Shown here piece after piece: positions 18,282 to 26,581 of a DNA stretch of 64,000 bases. Source of the stretch: an uncultured Paracoccaceae bacterium (GTDB lineage: Bacteria > Pseudomonadota > Alphaproteobacteria > Rhodobacterales > Rhodobacteraceae); contig CANKYO010000008.1 of NCBI GenBank assembly GCA_947488175.1, positions 62,001 through 126,000 of the forward strand, read 5' to 3'. A program made the position numbers and the translations under genes. Numbering within the stretch: the first letter of the stretch is position 1; each line of letters opens with the position of its first letter. The notes beneath the pieces are model-generated. The model saw only the letters and a program-made list of their open reading frames with translations, had not been told where the DNA came from and searched no databases.

Positions 18282-18743
18282 ATGACACGCCCCGACATTG
18301 ATCAGGTCTGGAAATGGCTCGATGCCGTGCCTGACCCGGAAATCCCCGTGATCTCGGTTGTTGATCTGGGTATCGTCCGGGCGGTGGACTGGGATGGCGA
18401 CGTGCTCAATGTGACGGTCACCCCAACCTATTCCGGCTGTCCGGCGACCCGCATCATCGCGATGGATATCGAAACCGCGCTGCGCGATCACGGGGTAAGC
18501 GATGTCAGGATCACTACAAAGATCACACCGCCATGGACAACTGACTGGCTTTCGGACAAGGGTCGTGCCCGGCTTGAGGATTACGGCATCGCCCCGCCAC
18601 AACCCGCAGGCGGCCCGACCCGTTGCCCCCATTGCAAATCGCAAGCGGTCGAGCGGGTGAGCCAGTTCGGCTCTACCCCATGCAAGGCGCAGTGGCGGTG
18701 CACGGATTGTCTGGAACCCTTTGACTATTTCAAATGCATTTAG
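18282..18743 (+). CDS. paaD: Phenylacetate pathway iron-sulfur assembly protein PaaD
   Basis: A 153-aa protein with an N-terminal MIP18/DUF59 domain (DAVPDPEIPVISVVDLGIVR) and a C-terminal four-cysteine region (CPHCKSQ...CKAQWRCTDC). It is thought to help mature the Fe-S or di-iron sites of the epoxidase. I start at ATG 18282, just after the paaC stop, not the in-frame ATG at 18267. Confidence 0.92.
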   Translation: MTRPDIDQVWKWLDAVPDPEIPVISVVDLGIVRAVDWDGDVLNVTVTPTYSGCPATRIIAMDIETALRDHGVSDVRITTKITPPWTTDWLSDKGRARLEDYGIAPPQPAGGPTRCPHCKSQAVERVSQFGSTPCKAQWRCTDCLEPFDYFKCI

Positions 18744-18752
18744 GCGGATCTG

Positions 18753-19817
18753 ATGGCCCGATTTCACCCTCTTGTCGTGACTGATATCCATAGAACGATC
18801 CGCGATGCAGTGGTTTTGACGCTGCAACCCGAGGACCCCGAGGCATTCGATTTCATTCAGGGCCAGTACTTGACCTTTCGCCACTCGTTCGAAGGGGAGG
18901 AGCTGCGCCGATCCTATTCGATCTGCGCAGGCAAGGATGACGGCGTGCTGCAGGTTGGGATAAAAAAGGTCGATGGCGGCGCGTTTTCCACCTGGGCCAA
19001 TACCGCGCTGAAGGTTGGTGACCGGCTAGAGGCGATGCCGCCCATGGGGCAGTTTCACGTGCCGATCCTGCCCGGTCAGGGGCGGCATTATCTGGGCTTT
19101 GCCGGCGGGTCCGGGATCACGCCGATACTGTCGATCCTGCGTACCGTGTTGGAACGCGAACCATCTTCGCAATTCACCTTGGTCTATGCCAACCGCGCTG
19201 TGAACAGCATCATGTTTCGTGAAGAACTGGGCGATCTAAAAAATCGCTTCATGGCGCGGCTGAACGTCATCCATATTCTTGAACAGAATGCTGACGATAG
19301 CGGCGTCTTCACCGGTCGGGTCGATGCAGAAAAATGTGCGCTGCTGTTCAAGCACTGGATCAATCCCGATGACGTCGATGTGGCCTTCATCTGCGGACCG
19401 GAACCAATGATGCTGACAATTTCGGATGCGCTGCAGTCGCACGGGCTTCCCAAGGACAAAATCAAGTTCGAACTGTTCGCCAGTGGTCAGCCCGGTCGCC
19501 TGAAACGACCGGTCCAATCATCCCAGGTGGCGCAGCACGCCACATCTGCAACCGTCACTCTGGACGGCGAAAGCCGTAGCTTTGACGTAGCCCCTGATCA
19601 AAGTCTGCTCGAGGCGGCATTGGCCAACAGCATCGACGCACCCTTTGCCTGCAAGGCCGGGGTCTGTTCCACATGCCGGGCAAAGCTGACATCAGGCGAG
19701 GTCGAGATGGCCGCAAATCACGCGCTCGAAGACGGCGAAGTGGCGCGCGGCTTTATCCTGACCTGCCAAAGTTACCCGCTGACGGACAAGGTGGCGTTCG
19801 ATTACGACAGCCACTAA
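18753..19817 (+). CDS. paaE: 1,2-phenylacetyl-CoA epoxidase reductase PaaE
   Basis: A 354-aa reductase that passes electrons from NADPH to the PaaAC di-iron site. FAD-binding RRSYSIC (about residues 52-58), NAD-binding FAGGSGITPILSIL, and a C-terminal plant-type [2Fe-2S] ferredoxin domain with CKAGVCSTCRAKL and a later Cys in LTCQSYP. The TAA stop overlaps the stop of convergent paaR in the CTAA at 19814-19817. Confidence 0.95.
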   Translation: MARFHPLVVTDIHRTIRDAVVLTLQPEDPEAFDFIQGQYLTFRHSFEGEELRRSYSICAGKDDGVLQVGIKKVDGGAFSTWANTALKVGDRLEAMPPMGQFHVPILPGQGRHYLGFAGGSGITPILSILRTVLEREPSSQFTLVYANRAVNSIMFREELGDLKNRFMARLNVIHILEQNADDSGVFTGRVDAEKCALLFKHWINPDDVDVAFICGPEPMMLTISDALQSHGLPKDKIKFELFASGQPGRLKRPVQSSQVAQHATSATVTLDGESRSFDVAPDQSLLEAALANSIDAPFACKAGVCSTCRAKLTSGEVEMAANHALEDGEVARGFILTCQSYPLTDKVAFDYDSH

Positions 19818-20410
19818 AGGCCGGGGATTCCGCGCAGACACAGCCCGCAGACCAGATTTGCGTAATCTGCGCGTGCCCGGCTGTCTGCGGCCTTGTTCCA
19901 CATGTAAAACCAGTTAAGCATCCCGAACACAGACATAGTTGTGGCCCGCAGCTTGGCTTTGTCCCCGTCAAAGACCTGTGGCGCGATATCCGCAATCAGA
20001 TCGCCGGCATGGCGCACCAGATCACGCTGGTAAGCGCGCAAGATGTCCTGCTGCGCGTCTGGCAGGAACCCAAGGCTGCCGACCTGCAACCGGTGTTCGT
20101 TATCTGCACCCTGATAAGCGAGCAGGATTTCAACGACCATCTGCTGAAAACGTGTCTCGGGAGACAAGTCTTCGTGCGGTAGCCCGCAAATCCGATCCCT
20201 CAGGCCGGACAGATAATTGTCGAGAATATCGAACAGGATATCGTCCTTGCTGGAATAGTAGTGATAGATATTGGCCTTCGAAATCTCGCACGCCTGCGCG
20301 ATCCGGCTGACCGATGCGCGATCAAACCCTTCATCTGCAAACAACCCGGCGGCGCGATCCAGAATGATCTGCCGTTTGGCGTCATAATCCTTGGCGATGG
20401 TGCGGGCCAT
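19814..20410 (-). CDS. paaR: TetR family regulator, probable PaaR
   Basis: A 198-aa TetR-type repressor with the N-terminal helix-turn-helix FDRASVSRIAQACEISKANIYHYY (about residues 30-52; quoted in part) and the usual YHYYSSKDDILFDIL continuation. It is the last gene of the minus-strand unit paaI-paaK-paaR, two bases after paaK. PaaR proteins respond to phenylacetyl-CoA. A candidate palindromic operator lies at 22199-22210 between paaI and paaZ. Confidence 0.85.
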   Translation of the reverse strand: MARTIAKDYDAKRQIILDRAAGLFADEGFDRASVSRIAQACEISKANIYHYYSSKDDILFDILDNYLSGLRDRICGLPHEDLSPETRFQQMVVEILLAYQGADNEHRLQVGSLGFLPDAQQDILRAYQRDLVRHAGDLIADIAPQVFDGDKAKLRATTMSVFGMLNWFYMWNKAADSRARADYANLVCGLCLRGIPGL

Positions 20411-20411
20411 A

Positions 20412-21725
20412 TCAGCCGGCCCGATTGCGGTTGTCGATGACGCGTTTGGCCTTGCCTTCAGACCTTGCCACGGTGCCGGGATCGCCCACGTCGATCACCG
20501 CGCTGACGCCTACGGTATTCTTGATCTGGCGGGCCAGCGCCTGTGCTGCGGCTGCCTTGCTGGCCGGGTCGGCCGCCTCTGGCTTGGCTTCGACATGCAC
20601 ACGCATGGCGTCCATGGTACCTTCGCGCGACAGCACAATCTGAAAATGGGGGGCGAGGCCGGGAGTGGCCAGCAATTGTTCCTCGATCTGGGTCGGAAAG
20701 ATGTTAACGCCCCGCAAAATGATCATGTCGTCGCTGCGTCCGGTGATCTTTTCCATCCGCCGCATGGTCCGTGCGGTGCCTGGCATCAGCCGGGTCAGAT
20801 CGCGCGTGCGATAACGGATCATCGGCATCCCTTCCTTGGTCAGGGTGGTGAAGACCAGTTCGCCCTTCTGTCCGTCCTCCAGAACCTCTCCGGTCACCGG
20901 ATCGATGATCTCTGGATAGAAATGATCCTCCCATACATGCAGCCCGTCCTTCGATTCCACACATTCGTTGGCCACGCCGGGGCCAAGGATTTCGGACAGC
21001 CCGTAGATGTCGACTGCATGCATATCAAACGCCTGCTCGACTTCGTCCCGCATCGCATTCGTCCAGGGTTCAGCCCCGAAAATGCCCACCTGTAGCGATG
21101 ATTTGCGCGGATCGATGCTGCGGCTCTGATACTCCTCCAGGATGTTGAGCATGTAGGACGGCGTCACCATGATCGCCTGTGGCTGAAAATCCTCGATCAG
21201 TGTGACTTGTCTTGCGGTCATGCCCCCGCTGACCGGCACAACAGTGGCCCCCAGCCGTTCGATCCCGTGATGTGCCCCCAGACCGCCAGTGAACAACCCA
21301 TAGCCATATGCGTTGTGCACCATCTCACCCGGGCGCACGCCGGATGCCCGCAAGGACCGCGCCACCATGTTGGCAAATAGATCGGTATCGGCCTTGGTGT
21401 ATCCCACTACCGTCGCCTTGCCTGTGGTACCGGATGACGCATGCAGGCGCACGATCTGTTCACGCGGCACTGCAAACAGGCCGAAAGGATAGTTATCCCG
21501 CAGGTCGTCTTTGACGGTGAACGGGAACTTGGCAAGATCGCGAAGCGATTGCAGGTCGTCCGGATGCACCCCGGCGGCATCAAACCGCGTCTTATACATC
21601 GGCACATTTTCATAGGCATGGGCCAGCGACCATTTCAGCCGGGCCAGCTGCAGCGTTTCAATCTCATCACGCGATGCGACCTCAATCGGCTCCAGCTCTG
21701 TCCGCTTTGCGCCAAGGTCCTTCAT
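20412..21725 (-). CDS. paaK: Phenylacetate-CoA ligase
   Basis: A 437-aa AMP-forming ligase that activates phenylacetate, the first committed step. The P-loop-like motif is LHASSGTTGKATVVGYT near residue 97, the adenylate region YGLSEILGPGVA near 237, and the C-terminal AMP-binding lid has ILRGVNIFPTQIEEQLL. It overlaps paaI by four bases and is followed by paaR. Confidence 0.95.
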   Translation of the reverse strand: MKDLGAKRTELEPIEVASRDEIETLQLARLKWSLAHAYENVPMYKTRFDAAGVHPDDLQSLRDLAKFPFTVKDDLRDNYPFGLFAVPREQIVRLHASSGTTGKATVVGYTKADTDLFANMVARSLRASGVRPGEMVHNAYGYGLFTGGLGAHHGIERLGATVVPVSGGMTARQVTLIEDFQPQAIMVTPSYMLNILEEYQSRSIDPRKSSLQVGIFGAEPWTNAMRDEVEQAFDMHAVDIYGLSEILGPGVANECVESKDGLHVWEDHFYPEIIDPVTGEVLEDGQKGELVFTTLTKEGMPMIRYRTRDLTRLMPGTARTMRRMEKITGRSDDMIILRGVNIFPTQIEEQLLATPGLAPHFQIVLSREGTMDAMRVHVEAKPEAADPASKAAAAQALARQIKNTVGVSAVIDVGDPGTVARSEGKAKRVIDNRNRAG

Positions 21726-22159
21726 GCGCTGTCCCCTTCGGTAAATACCTGCCCTCTGACCGCGCGCGATGCGCCACGAAAACTCGCGATCAGCTCGCCA
21801 TTCTGATTGGTCACCGTCACGTCGGTGATGCCGCTGCGCCCCGTCAGGCTGATTTCTTCAGCATGGGCGGTCAGCCTGTCGCCCAGCATCGCGGGCCGGA
21901 TGTAGCTGATGGTGTTATGCTGGGCCACGCTGGATTGGTTGCGGCTGTTGCAGGCAAAAGCAAACGCACTGTCGGCCAGGCTGAACGTCACCCCTCCGTG
22001 ACAAATGCCGTGGCCGTTTACGTGATCCTCGCCAACTGTCAGCGCCAGCGTGGCACGTCCTTCATCCACGGCGACCAGTTCCATCCCGAACCACGTGCTG
22101 GCGCGGTCATCCGCCCACATGGCCGCTGCAGCCTTTTGTGCCCTCTCCTGCGGTGTCAT
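21722..22159 (-). CDS. paaI: Hotdog-fold thioesterase PaaI
   Basis: A 145-aa acyl-CoA thioesterase that rescues CoA from dead-end hydroxyphenylacetyl-CoA and related esters. The hotdog signature GHGICHGGVTFSLADSAFAF is intact. ATG 22159 is preferred to the upstream in-frame start at 22216, because MTPQERAQ is the common N-terminus and the longer form would run across the divergent promoter. Confidence 0.9.
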   Translation of the reverse strand: MTPQERAQKAAAAMWADDRASTWFGMELVAVDEGRATLALTVGEDHVNGHGICHGGVTFSLADSAFAFACNSRNQSSVAQHNTISYIRPAMLGDRLTAHAEEISLTGRSGITDVTVTNQNGELIASFRGASRAVRGQVFTEGDSA

Positions 22160-22198
22160 CAGTACCCTCCCCCCGATGCATGGGAAATTCGTTGCATA

Positions 22199-22210
22199 AA
22201 CCGTCCGGTT
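22199..22210. promoter_or_regulatory. Candidate PaaR operator
   Basis: AACCGTCCGGTT has perfect 5-bp arms (AACCG/CGGTT) around TC. It lies in the 83-bp region between the divergent paaI and paaZ starts, 32 bp before the paaZ ATG. TetR-type PaaR proteins are known to use short pseudo-palindromes of this AACCG/CGGTT kind. Confidence 0.55.
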
Positions 22211-22242
22211 GGTCAATTAATTGCTGAAAGGGGGGCAGGATC

Positions 22243-24264
22243 ATGGATCTTCAGGGCATCAGCAGCTACGTCACGGGCCATTGGGTCGGACCCGATTCCG
22301 GCGCGCGTGAGATCGAGAATGCGATAACCGGACAGGCATTTGCGCGGGCAGGGAATTCGGCGCTTGATACCAGCGCCATGCTTGATCATGCCCGCACCGT
22401 GGGCGGTCCGAACCTCCGCCGACTGACATTCCATGACCGCGCCCGCATGCTCAAGGCGCTGGCGCTGCATCTGGGTGCCCACAAACAGGCGCTTTACGAT
22501 CTGTCATTTGCAACCGGTGCGACGCAGTCCGATCATCTGATTGATGTTGATGGCGGCATTGGCACGATGCTGGTTTTCGCGTCCAAAGGGCGGCGCGAAA
22601 TGCCAGATGGGCATGTTTATGTTGATGGTGATGTTCAGCAGATCAGCCGCAAAGGGACATTCCTTGGCCAGCATATCTGTACCCCTCTGCAAGGTGTGGC
22701 GGTGCATATCAACGCATTCAACTTCCCCGTCTGGGGTATGCTTGAAAAGCTGGCTCCGGCCTTGATGGCGGGCATGCCGGCCATCGTCAAACCTGCCACA
22801 GCGACCTGTTATGTCACCGAATTGGCCGTTAGGATTATGCTGGAGAGCGGGCTGTTGCCCGAAGGTGCCTTGCAGCTTGTCAGCGGCAGCTTGGGCGCCA
22901 TGCTGGATCAATTGGACTGTCAGGATGTGGTCAGCTTTACCGGGTCCGCCAACACTGCGCTGCAACTGCGCTCAAATCCGAATATCCTGCAAAACAGCAT
23001 CCATTTCACAGCCGAGCAGGACAGTCTGAACGGATCGATCCTTGGCCCCGACGTGCAACCGGTCAGTCCCGAATTTGATCTGTTCGTCAAAGAGGTTCAG
23101 CGCGAAATGACGACGAAGGCAGGCCAGAAATGTACGGCGATCCGCCGCATTCTTGCGCCGCAATCATCAATCGATGCAGTCATTAGTGCGCTGACAGCGC
23201 GCCTGTCTGAAATCGTCGTGGGTGATCCGAGGCAGAAGGAAACGGACATCGGCGCGCTCGTCTCTGCCGCGCAAAAGCGTGACGTTCTGGCGAAGACCGC
23301 CCTGATCGCATCAGAGGCCGAAAGGGTCTTTGGCGAACTCGATACGCATCCCATGGCGCAGTCAAAGGGCGCATTCGTGCCGCCAATGCTGTTTCATTGC
23401 GCTGACCCCGACAATGCAAGACATGTTCACCAGACAGAGGCATTTGGCCCGGTCTCAACCATCCTGGGCTACCGCGATATTGATCACGCAACCACTCTGT
23501 TGAACAAGGGCAAGGGCAGCCTCGTTGCGTCAGTGATCACCCATGATCCCGACTTCGCGCGGCACATCGCGCTGAATGCTGGCGCGTTCCACGGGCGGCT
23601 CTATTTCAACAACCGCGACAGTATGGGCGAAAGCACCGGTCACGGGTCGCCCCTGCCCCACATGGTGCATGGCGGACCGGGACGCGCGGGTGGGGGCGAG
23701 GAACTGGGCGGTGTCCGTGCTGTTCTGCATTACATGCAGCGCACCGCCATTCAGGGCAGCCCCGACATCCTGTCGGCGATCACCGGCACATGGGTCCCCG
23801 GCACGACAGAGGTACAAGCCCCGGCTCATCCCTTCACTCGCCGTTTTGACGCCCTGATGATTGGCGAGACCATCAATACCGCATCACGGACCGTCACGAC
23901 CGAGGATATCGAACATTTTGCCGCCTTCACCGGCGACACTTTCTACGCCCATATGGATTCAGAGGCCGCCAAGCGAAACCCGTTCTTCCCCGACCGGGTG
24001 GCGCATGGCTATCTGCTGTTGTCTTTCGCCGCCGGTCTGTTTGTGGACCCGGATGAGGGGCCGGTGCTGGCCAATACCGGGCTGGATCACCTACGGTTCA
24101 TGAAGCCTGTCGTCGCGGGCGATGCAATCAAGGTGCGATTGACCGTCAAATCCAAGACCAGGCGCAATGACGACTATGGCGAGGTGCGCTGGCACGTGAC
24201 CCTGACCAATCAGGACGATGAACGGGTTGCCGAATATGAACTTCTGACCATGAACAGCTACTGA
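22243..24264 (+). CDS. paaZ: Bifunctional oxepin-CoA hydrolase / 3-oxo-5,6-dehydrosuberyl-CoA semialdehyde dehydrogenase
   Basis: A 673-aa fusion. Residues 1 to about 520 are an aldehyde dehydrogenase with Glu in HFTAEQDSLN (about 258) and the catalytic Cys in KAGQKCTAIRR (about 297). Residues from about 530 are a MaoC hotdog hydratase with DTFYAHMDSEAAK (about 564) and VAHGYLLLSF. It opens the oxepin-CoA ring and oxidises the resulting aldehyde. It is divergent from paaIKR. The subsequent beta-oxidation genes paaFGHJ are not in the window. Confidence 0.95.
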   Translation: MDLQGISSYVTGHWVGPDSGAREIENAITGQAFARAGNSALDTSAMLDHARTVGGPNLRRLTFHDRARMLKALALHLGAHKQALYDLSFATGATQSDHLIDVDGGIGTMLVFASKGRREMPDGHVYVDGDVQQISRKGTFLGQHICTPLQGVAVHINAFNFPVWGMLEKLAPALMAGMPAIVKPATATCYVTELAVRIMLESGLLPEGALQLVSGSLGAMLDQLDCQDVVSFTGSANTALQLRSNPNILQNSIHFTAEQDSLNGSILGPDVQPVSPEFDLFVKEVQREMTTKAGQKCTAIRRILAPQSSIDAVISALTARLSEIVVGDPRQKETDIGALVSAAQKRDVLAKTALIASEAERVFGELDTHPMAQSKGAFVPPMLFHCADPDNARHVHQTEAFGPVSTILGYRDIDHATTLLNKGKGSLVASVITHDPDFARHIALNAGAFHGRLYFNNRDSMGESTGHGSPLPHMVHGGPGRAGGGEELGGVRAVLHYMQRTAIQGSPDILSAITGTWVPGTTEVQAPAHPFTRRFDALMIGETINTASRTVTTEDIEHFAAFTGDTFYAHMDSEAAKRNPFFPDRVAHGYLLLSFAAGLFVDPDEGPVLANTGLDHLRFMKPVVAGDAIKVRLTVKSKTRRNDDYGEVRWHVTLTNQDDERVAEYELLTMNSY

Positions 24265-24295
24265 CGACCCCGGCAAACTGACCTAGGGTGCGGGG

Positions 24296-25021
24296 ATGAC
24301 CCGCACGATGACCACCCTACGGCAGGACTTACTGGATTTTGGCGACCTCAAGGTCTGGTCTGTTCTTGTCACCCTTCTGGGCGATCTGGCGTCGGAATCG
24401 GATATGCAGGTATCCGGCCCAATGCTGAACACCCTGATGGGCAGGATCAACATACGACCAGAGGCGCTTCGTGTTGCCCTGCACCGCCTGCGCAAGGATG
24501 GTTGGGTCACCGCCACCCGGGATGGACGCATCAGCCATTATGCAATGACCGATCACGCAAGAGCGGAGACCGACAAGGTGCGCGCACTGGTCTACAGCCC
24601 TCAAATTGAAACATCCGCACCATGGTATCTGGTGGCGGCGCCAGTTGGCCATAGCCACGGCCTGCCGCTGAAAAAGGGGCTGTGGATCACTGATACGCCA
24701 CCCACGAACGATCAGGATGCCTTGTATGCACGCATCGAAACAGATCCGGTACCCGATTGGGTGATCAATGATGTCCTGACGCCGGATCTTCGCCGATCAT
24801 GTACCGAACTGGCCGGTTTGTTGGCGGGCGGTGTCCCTGCCGGGTTGTCCATAAAAGAACAATATGTGGTGCGCCTGTTGGCATTGCATCATTGGCGACG
24901 CATTGTGTTGAGACAAACGCCTTTGGCCGCAGCCTTCCTTGCGCAATCAGCAGAAATCGCAGGATATCGGGCGGCTATCATTGAGTTTCTCGACGCAATT
25001 CCGTTGCCGCAGGATATCTAG
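24296..25021 (+). CDS. paaX: PaaX family transcriptional repressor
   Basis: A 241-aa protein similar to PaaX, the phenylacetyl-CoA-responsive repressor. The N-terminal winged helix contains IRPEALRVALHRLRKDGWVT (about residues 52-72), followed by the PaaX central and C-terminal domains. It lies 31 bp after paaZ. Having both PaaX and a TetR PaaR means two candidate repressors for one pathway. Its TAG stop shares CTAG at 25018-25021 with the convergent glycosyltransferase. Confidence 0.85.
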   Translation: MTRTMTTLRQDLLDFGDLKVWSVLVTLLGDLASESDMQVSGPMLNTLMGRINIRPEALRVALHRLRKDGWVTATRDGRISHYAMTDHARAETDKVRALVYSPQIETSAPWYLVAAPVGHSHGLPLKKGLWITDTPPTNDQDALYARIETDPVPDWVINDVLTPDLRRSCTELAGLLAGGVPAGLSIKEQYVVRLLALHHWRRIVLRQTPLAAAFLAQSAEIAGYRAAIIEFLDAIPLPQDI

Positions 25022-26223
25022 GGCTTTGGCGGGCGAAACCCGGAGACAACATCCTGGGCGAACGTCACCAATTGTCCGGCAATCTCGCGCGGCGCAAACC
25101 GTGCGGCGACATCTTCGCGTCCCGCCCGGCCAAGTTGCGCGGCCAACACCCGTTCGTTCAGCAGCTTTTGCATTGCCTCTGCGAGGGCCTGCGCGTCGTT
25201 AACCGGGATAAGCAGGCCGTTTTTTTGGTGCCGTATGATCTCGGTCGGTCCTCCCGCCGCCGTGCTGATCGTGGCTGCCCCGGCAGCAAGCGCCTCCAAC
25301 ACCACATAGCCGAAGGTTTCGTAGCGCGAAGTGACGACAGCGATCGCATGCTGCTGCCGCAAGCTGTCGATCTGTTCCTTGCTTTGACTGCCCAGAAACG
25401 TGATGCGGCCCCGCGCATCGCTGTTCAGCGCTGCCAGAGCCTTGGGAAACATCCTGATCGAGCCATCGGCCTGTGTCACGCCGCTATCCGGCCCGACAAA
25501 GGTCAAATATGCATCCGCTCCACCTGCGATCAGATCGGCAAATCCTTGCAACAATATGTCTGCACCTTTGCGGAGATCATGTCGCCCTACAAATAGGATG
25601 CTTTTGCGCTGCTGGTTATTCAGTCTGTCGTAATCCACTGGGTCCTTCACGCGGATCGGATTGTGAATGACCGATTGTTTCGAGGTCAGGTCAGCAATCT
25701 GCGCACGTGTCATATCAAGCACGTGTTGTGACGGGGCGGTCAGACCAGCACATTCTCGAAACGCCCGCGCCTCGCGCTGCTCCCGGCGGCGTTCTGATTT
25801 GGACACCGGTTGGCTTTGCAGTGATGTCTGGATGAACCATGGACCATGTAATGTAACGATCACGGGGATCGGCAACATCTGTTGCACGATACCCGCCCAG
25901 CCTTGGGTCTCTTCCATCACCAGCACTTCGATGCTGCGCGTGTCGATTGCTGTACGAGCCGCCCCTACGATCCGTTCAGCAAAACGCTGGTGCATTGGTT
26001 CGCCTAGGCCAAATGCAGCTGTTGCACGTTCCTGCAAGGTCGGGCGGCGGTTTTCCGGTAGCGGGATGCAGCGCGGATCTTCATCGCTGTCTGGTGATAG
26101 CGGGATCACTGTCACCTCGTGCCCCAAGGCTTCCAAGCCTTCGACCAGATACACAACTGTTGTTGTGATACCGTTCGCATGCTTGCCGCCAGGCCAGGCC
26201 GGTGTCACCAACCCTATGCGCAT
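25018..26223 (-). CDS. GT4 family glycosyltransferase
   Basis: A 401-aa GT-B enzyme beginning MRIGLVTPAWPGGKHANG. The C-terminal nucleotide-sugar half has VGRHDLRKGADILLQGF and the retaining E-x7-E motif in RYETFGYVVLEALAAG, followed by ISTAAGG. Start 26223 is used; the longer in-frame stretch to 26361 lacks family similarity. The acceptor and sugar are unknown. It borders a polysaccharide region on the opposite strand and may serve it. Confidence 0.85.
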   Translation of the reverse strand: MRIGLVTPAWPGGKHANGITTTVVYLVEGLEALGHEVTVIPLSPDSDEDPRCIPLPENRRPTLQERATAAFGLGEPMHQRFAERIVGAARTAIDTRSIEVLVMEETQGWAGIVQQMLPIPVIVTLHGPWFIQTSLQSQPVSKSERRREQREARAFRECAGLTAPSQHVLDMTRAQIADLTSKQSVIHNPIRVKDPVDYDRLNNQQRKSILFVGRHDLRKGADILLQGFADLIAGGADAYLTFVGPDSGVTQADGSIRMFPKALAALNSDARGRITFLGSQSKEQIDSLRQQHAIAVVTSRYETFGYVVLEALAAGAATISTAAGGPTEIIRHQKNGLLIPVNDAQALAEAMQKLLNERVLAAQLGRAGREDVAARFAPREIAGQLVTFAQDVVSGFRPPKP

Positions 26224-26379
26224 AATGTCTGTCCTGCCATTAGTCTGCCCTGCGATCTTCAAAAAGACCCTTAGTCGGTTATTTCTGCGCGCTGGTATAG
26301 GGCGTTGACGTATCCGTAACCAGCGGTTTTCCTTGCTTCGACCGAACCTGAAAACCACCAATCCCGGCTCGCAAGCGAT

Positions 26380-26469
26380 TTTTGCTTTATGCTTTGGTGC
26401 AGGGAGGTTACGGTAGGTGCTATATTTATTGAGTGCCCTGATTATAACAGGGTGATGAGGAATATTTTT
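26380..26469 (+). repeat. Promoter-leader block, copy 1
   Basis: TTTTGCTTTATGCTTTGG (26380-26397) is identical to 31592-31609. It is followed after 36 bp (35 in the other copy) by TGCCCTGA in both, with TTAC at the same offset. The similarity continues past the following ATG: GCGCGTTATTCGC here and GCGCGTATTATTCGC there. The CCCTG/CAGGG arms after TGCCCTGA could form a small hairpin. It probably contains a promoter shared by two polysaccharide operons. Confidence 0.65.
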
Positions 26470-26571
26470 ATGAAGTTCTTTTGCGCGTTATTCGCTGTCA
26501 GATTGGTTGTGCCTATACAGGAATTGGGCACCTGCCGCATGTCCGATGCTGCGACTGCGAAACCTGTTTAA
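26470..26571 (+). pseudogene. 33-aa leader-like ORF, likely remnant of an export-protein signal peptide
   Basis: The ORF begins MKFFCALFAVRLVVPIQELG and stops ten bases before wecE. Its position and first 15 codons correspond to the start of the polysaccharide export gene at 31676 (MMTFLRVLFATLVAFP), after which similarity ends. It looks like the leftover 5' end of a duplicated or rearranged gene, though a functional leader peptide for wecE cannot be excluded. Confidence 0.45.
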
Positions 26572-26581
26572 GGGGACGGAT

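Larger units (their letters stand above)
26224..26581. other. Intergenic region before wecE with promoter-leader copy 1
   Basis: This 358-bp gap separates the divergent GT4 gene and wecE. The first 155 bp hold nothing I recognise beyond likely promoter sequence. From 26380 it carries a promoter-leader block related to that at 31592 (listed separately) and a 33-codon ORF (26470-26571). Confidence 0.6.
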
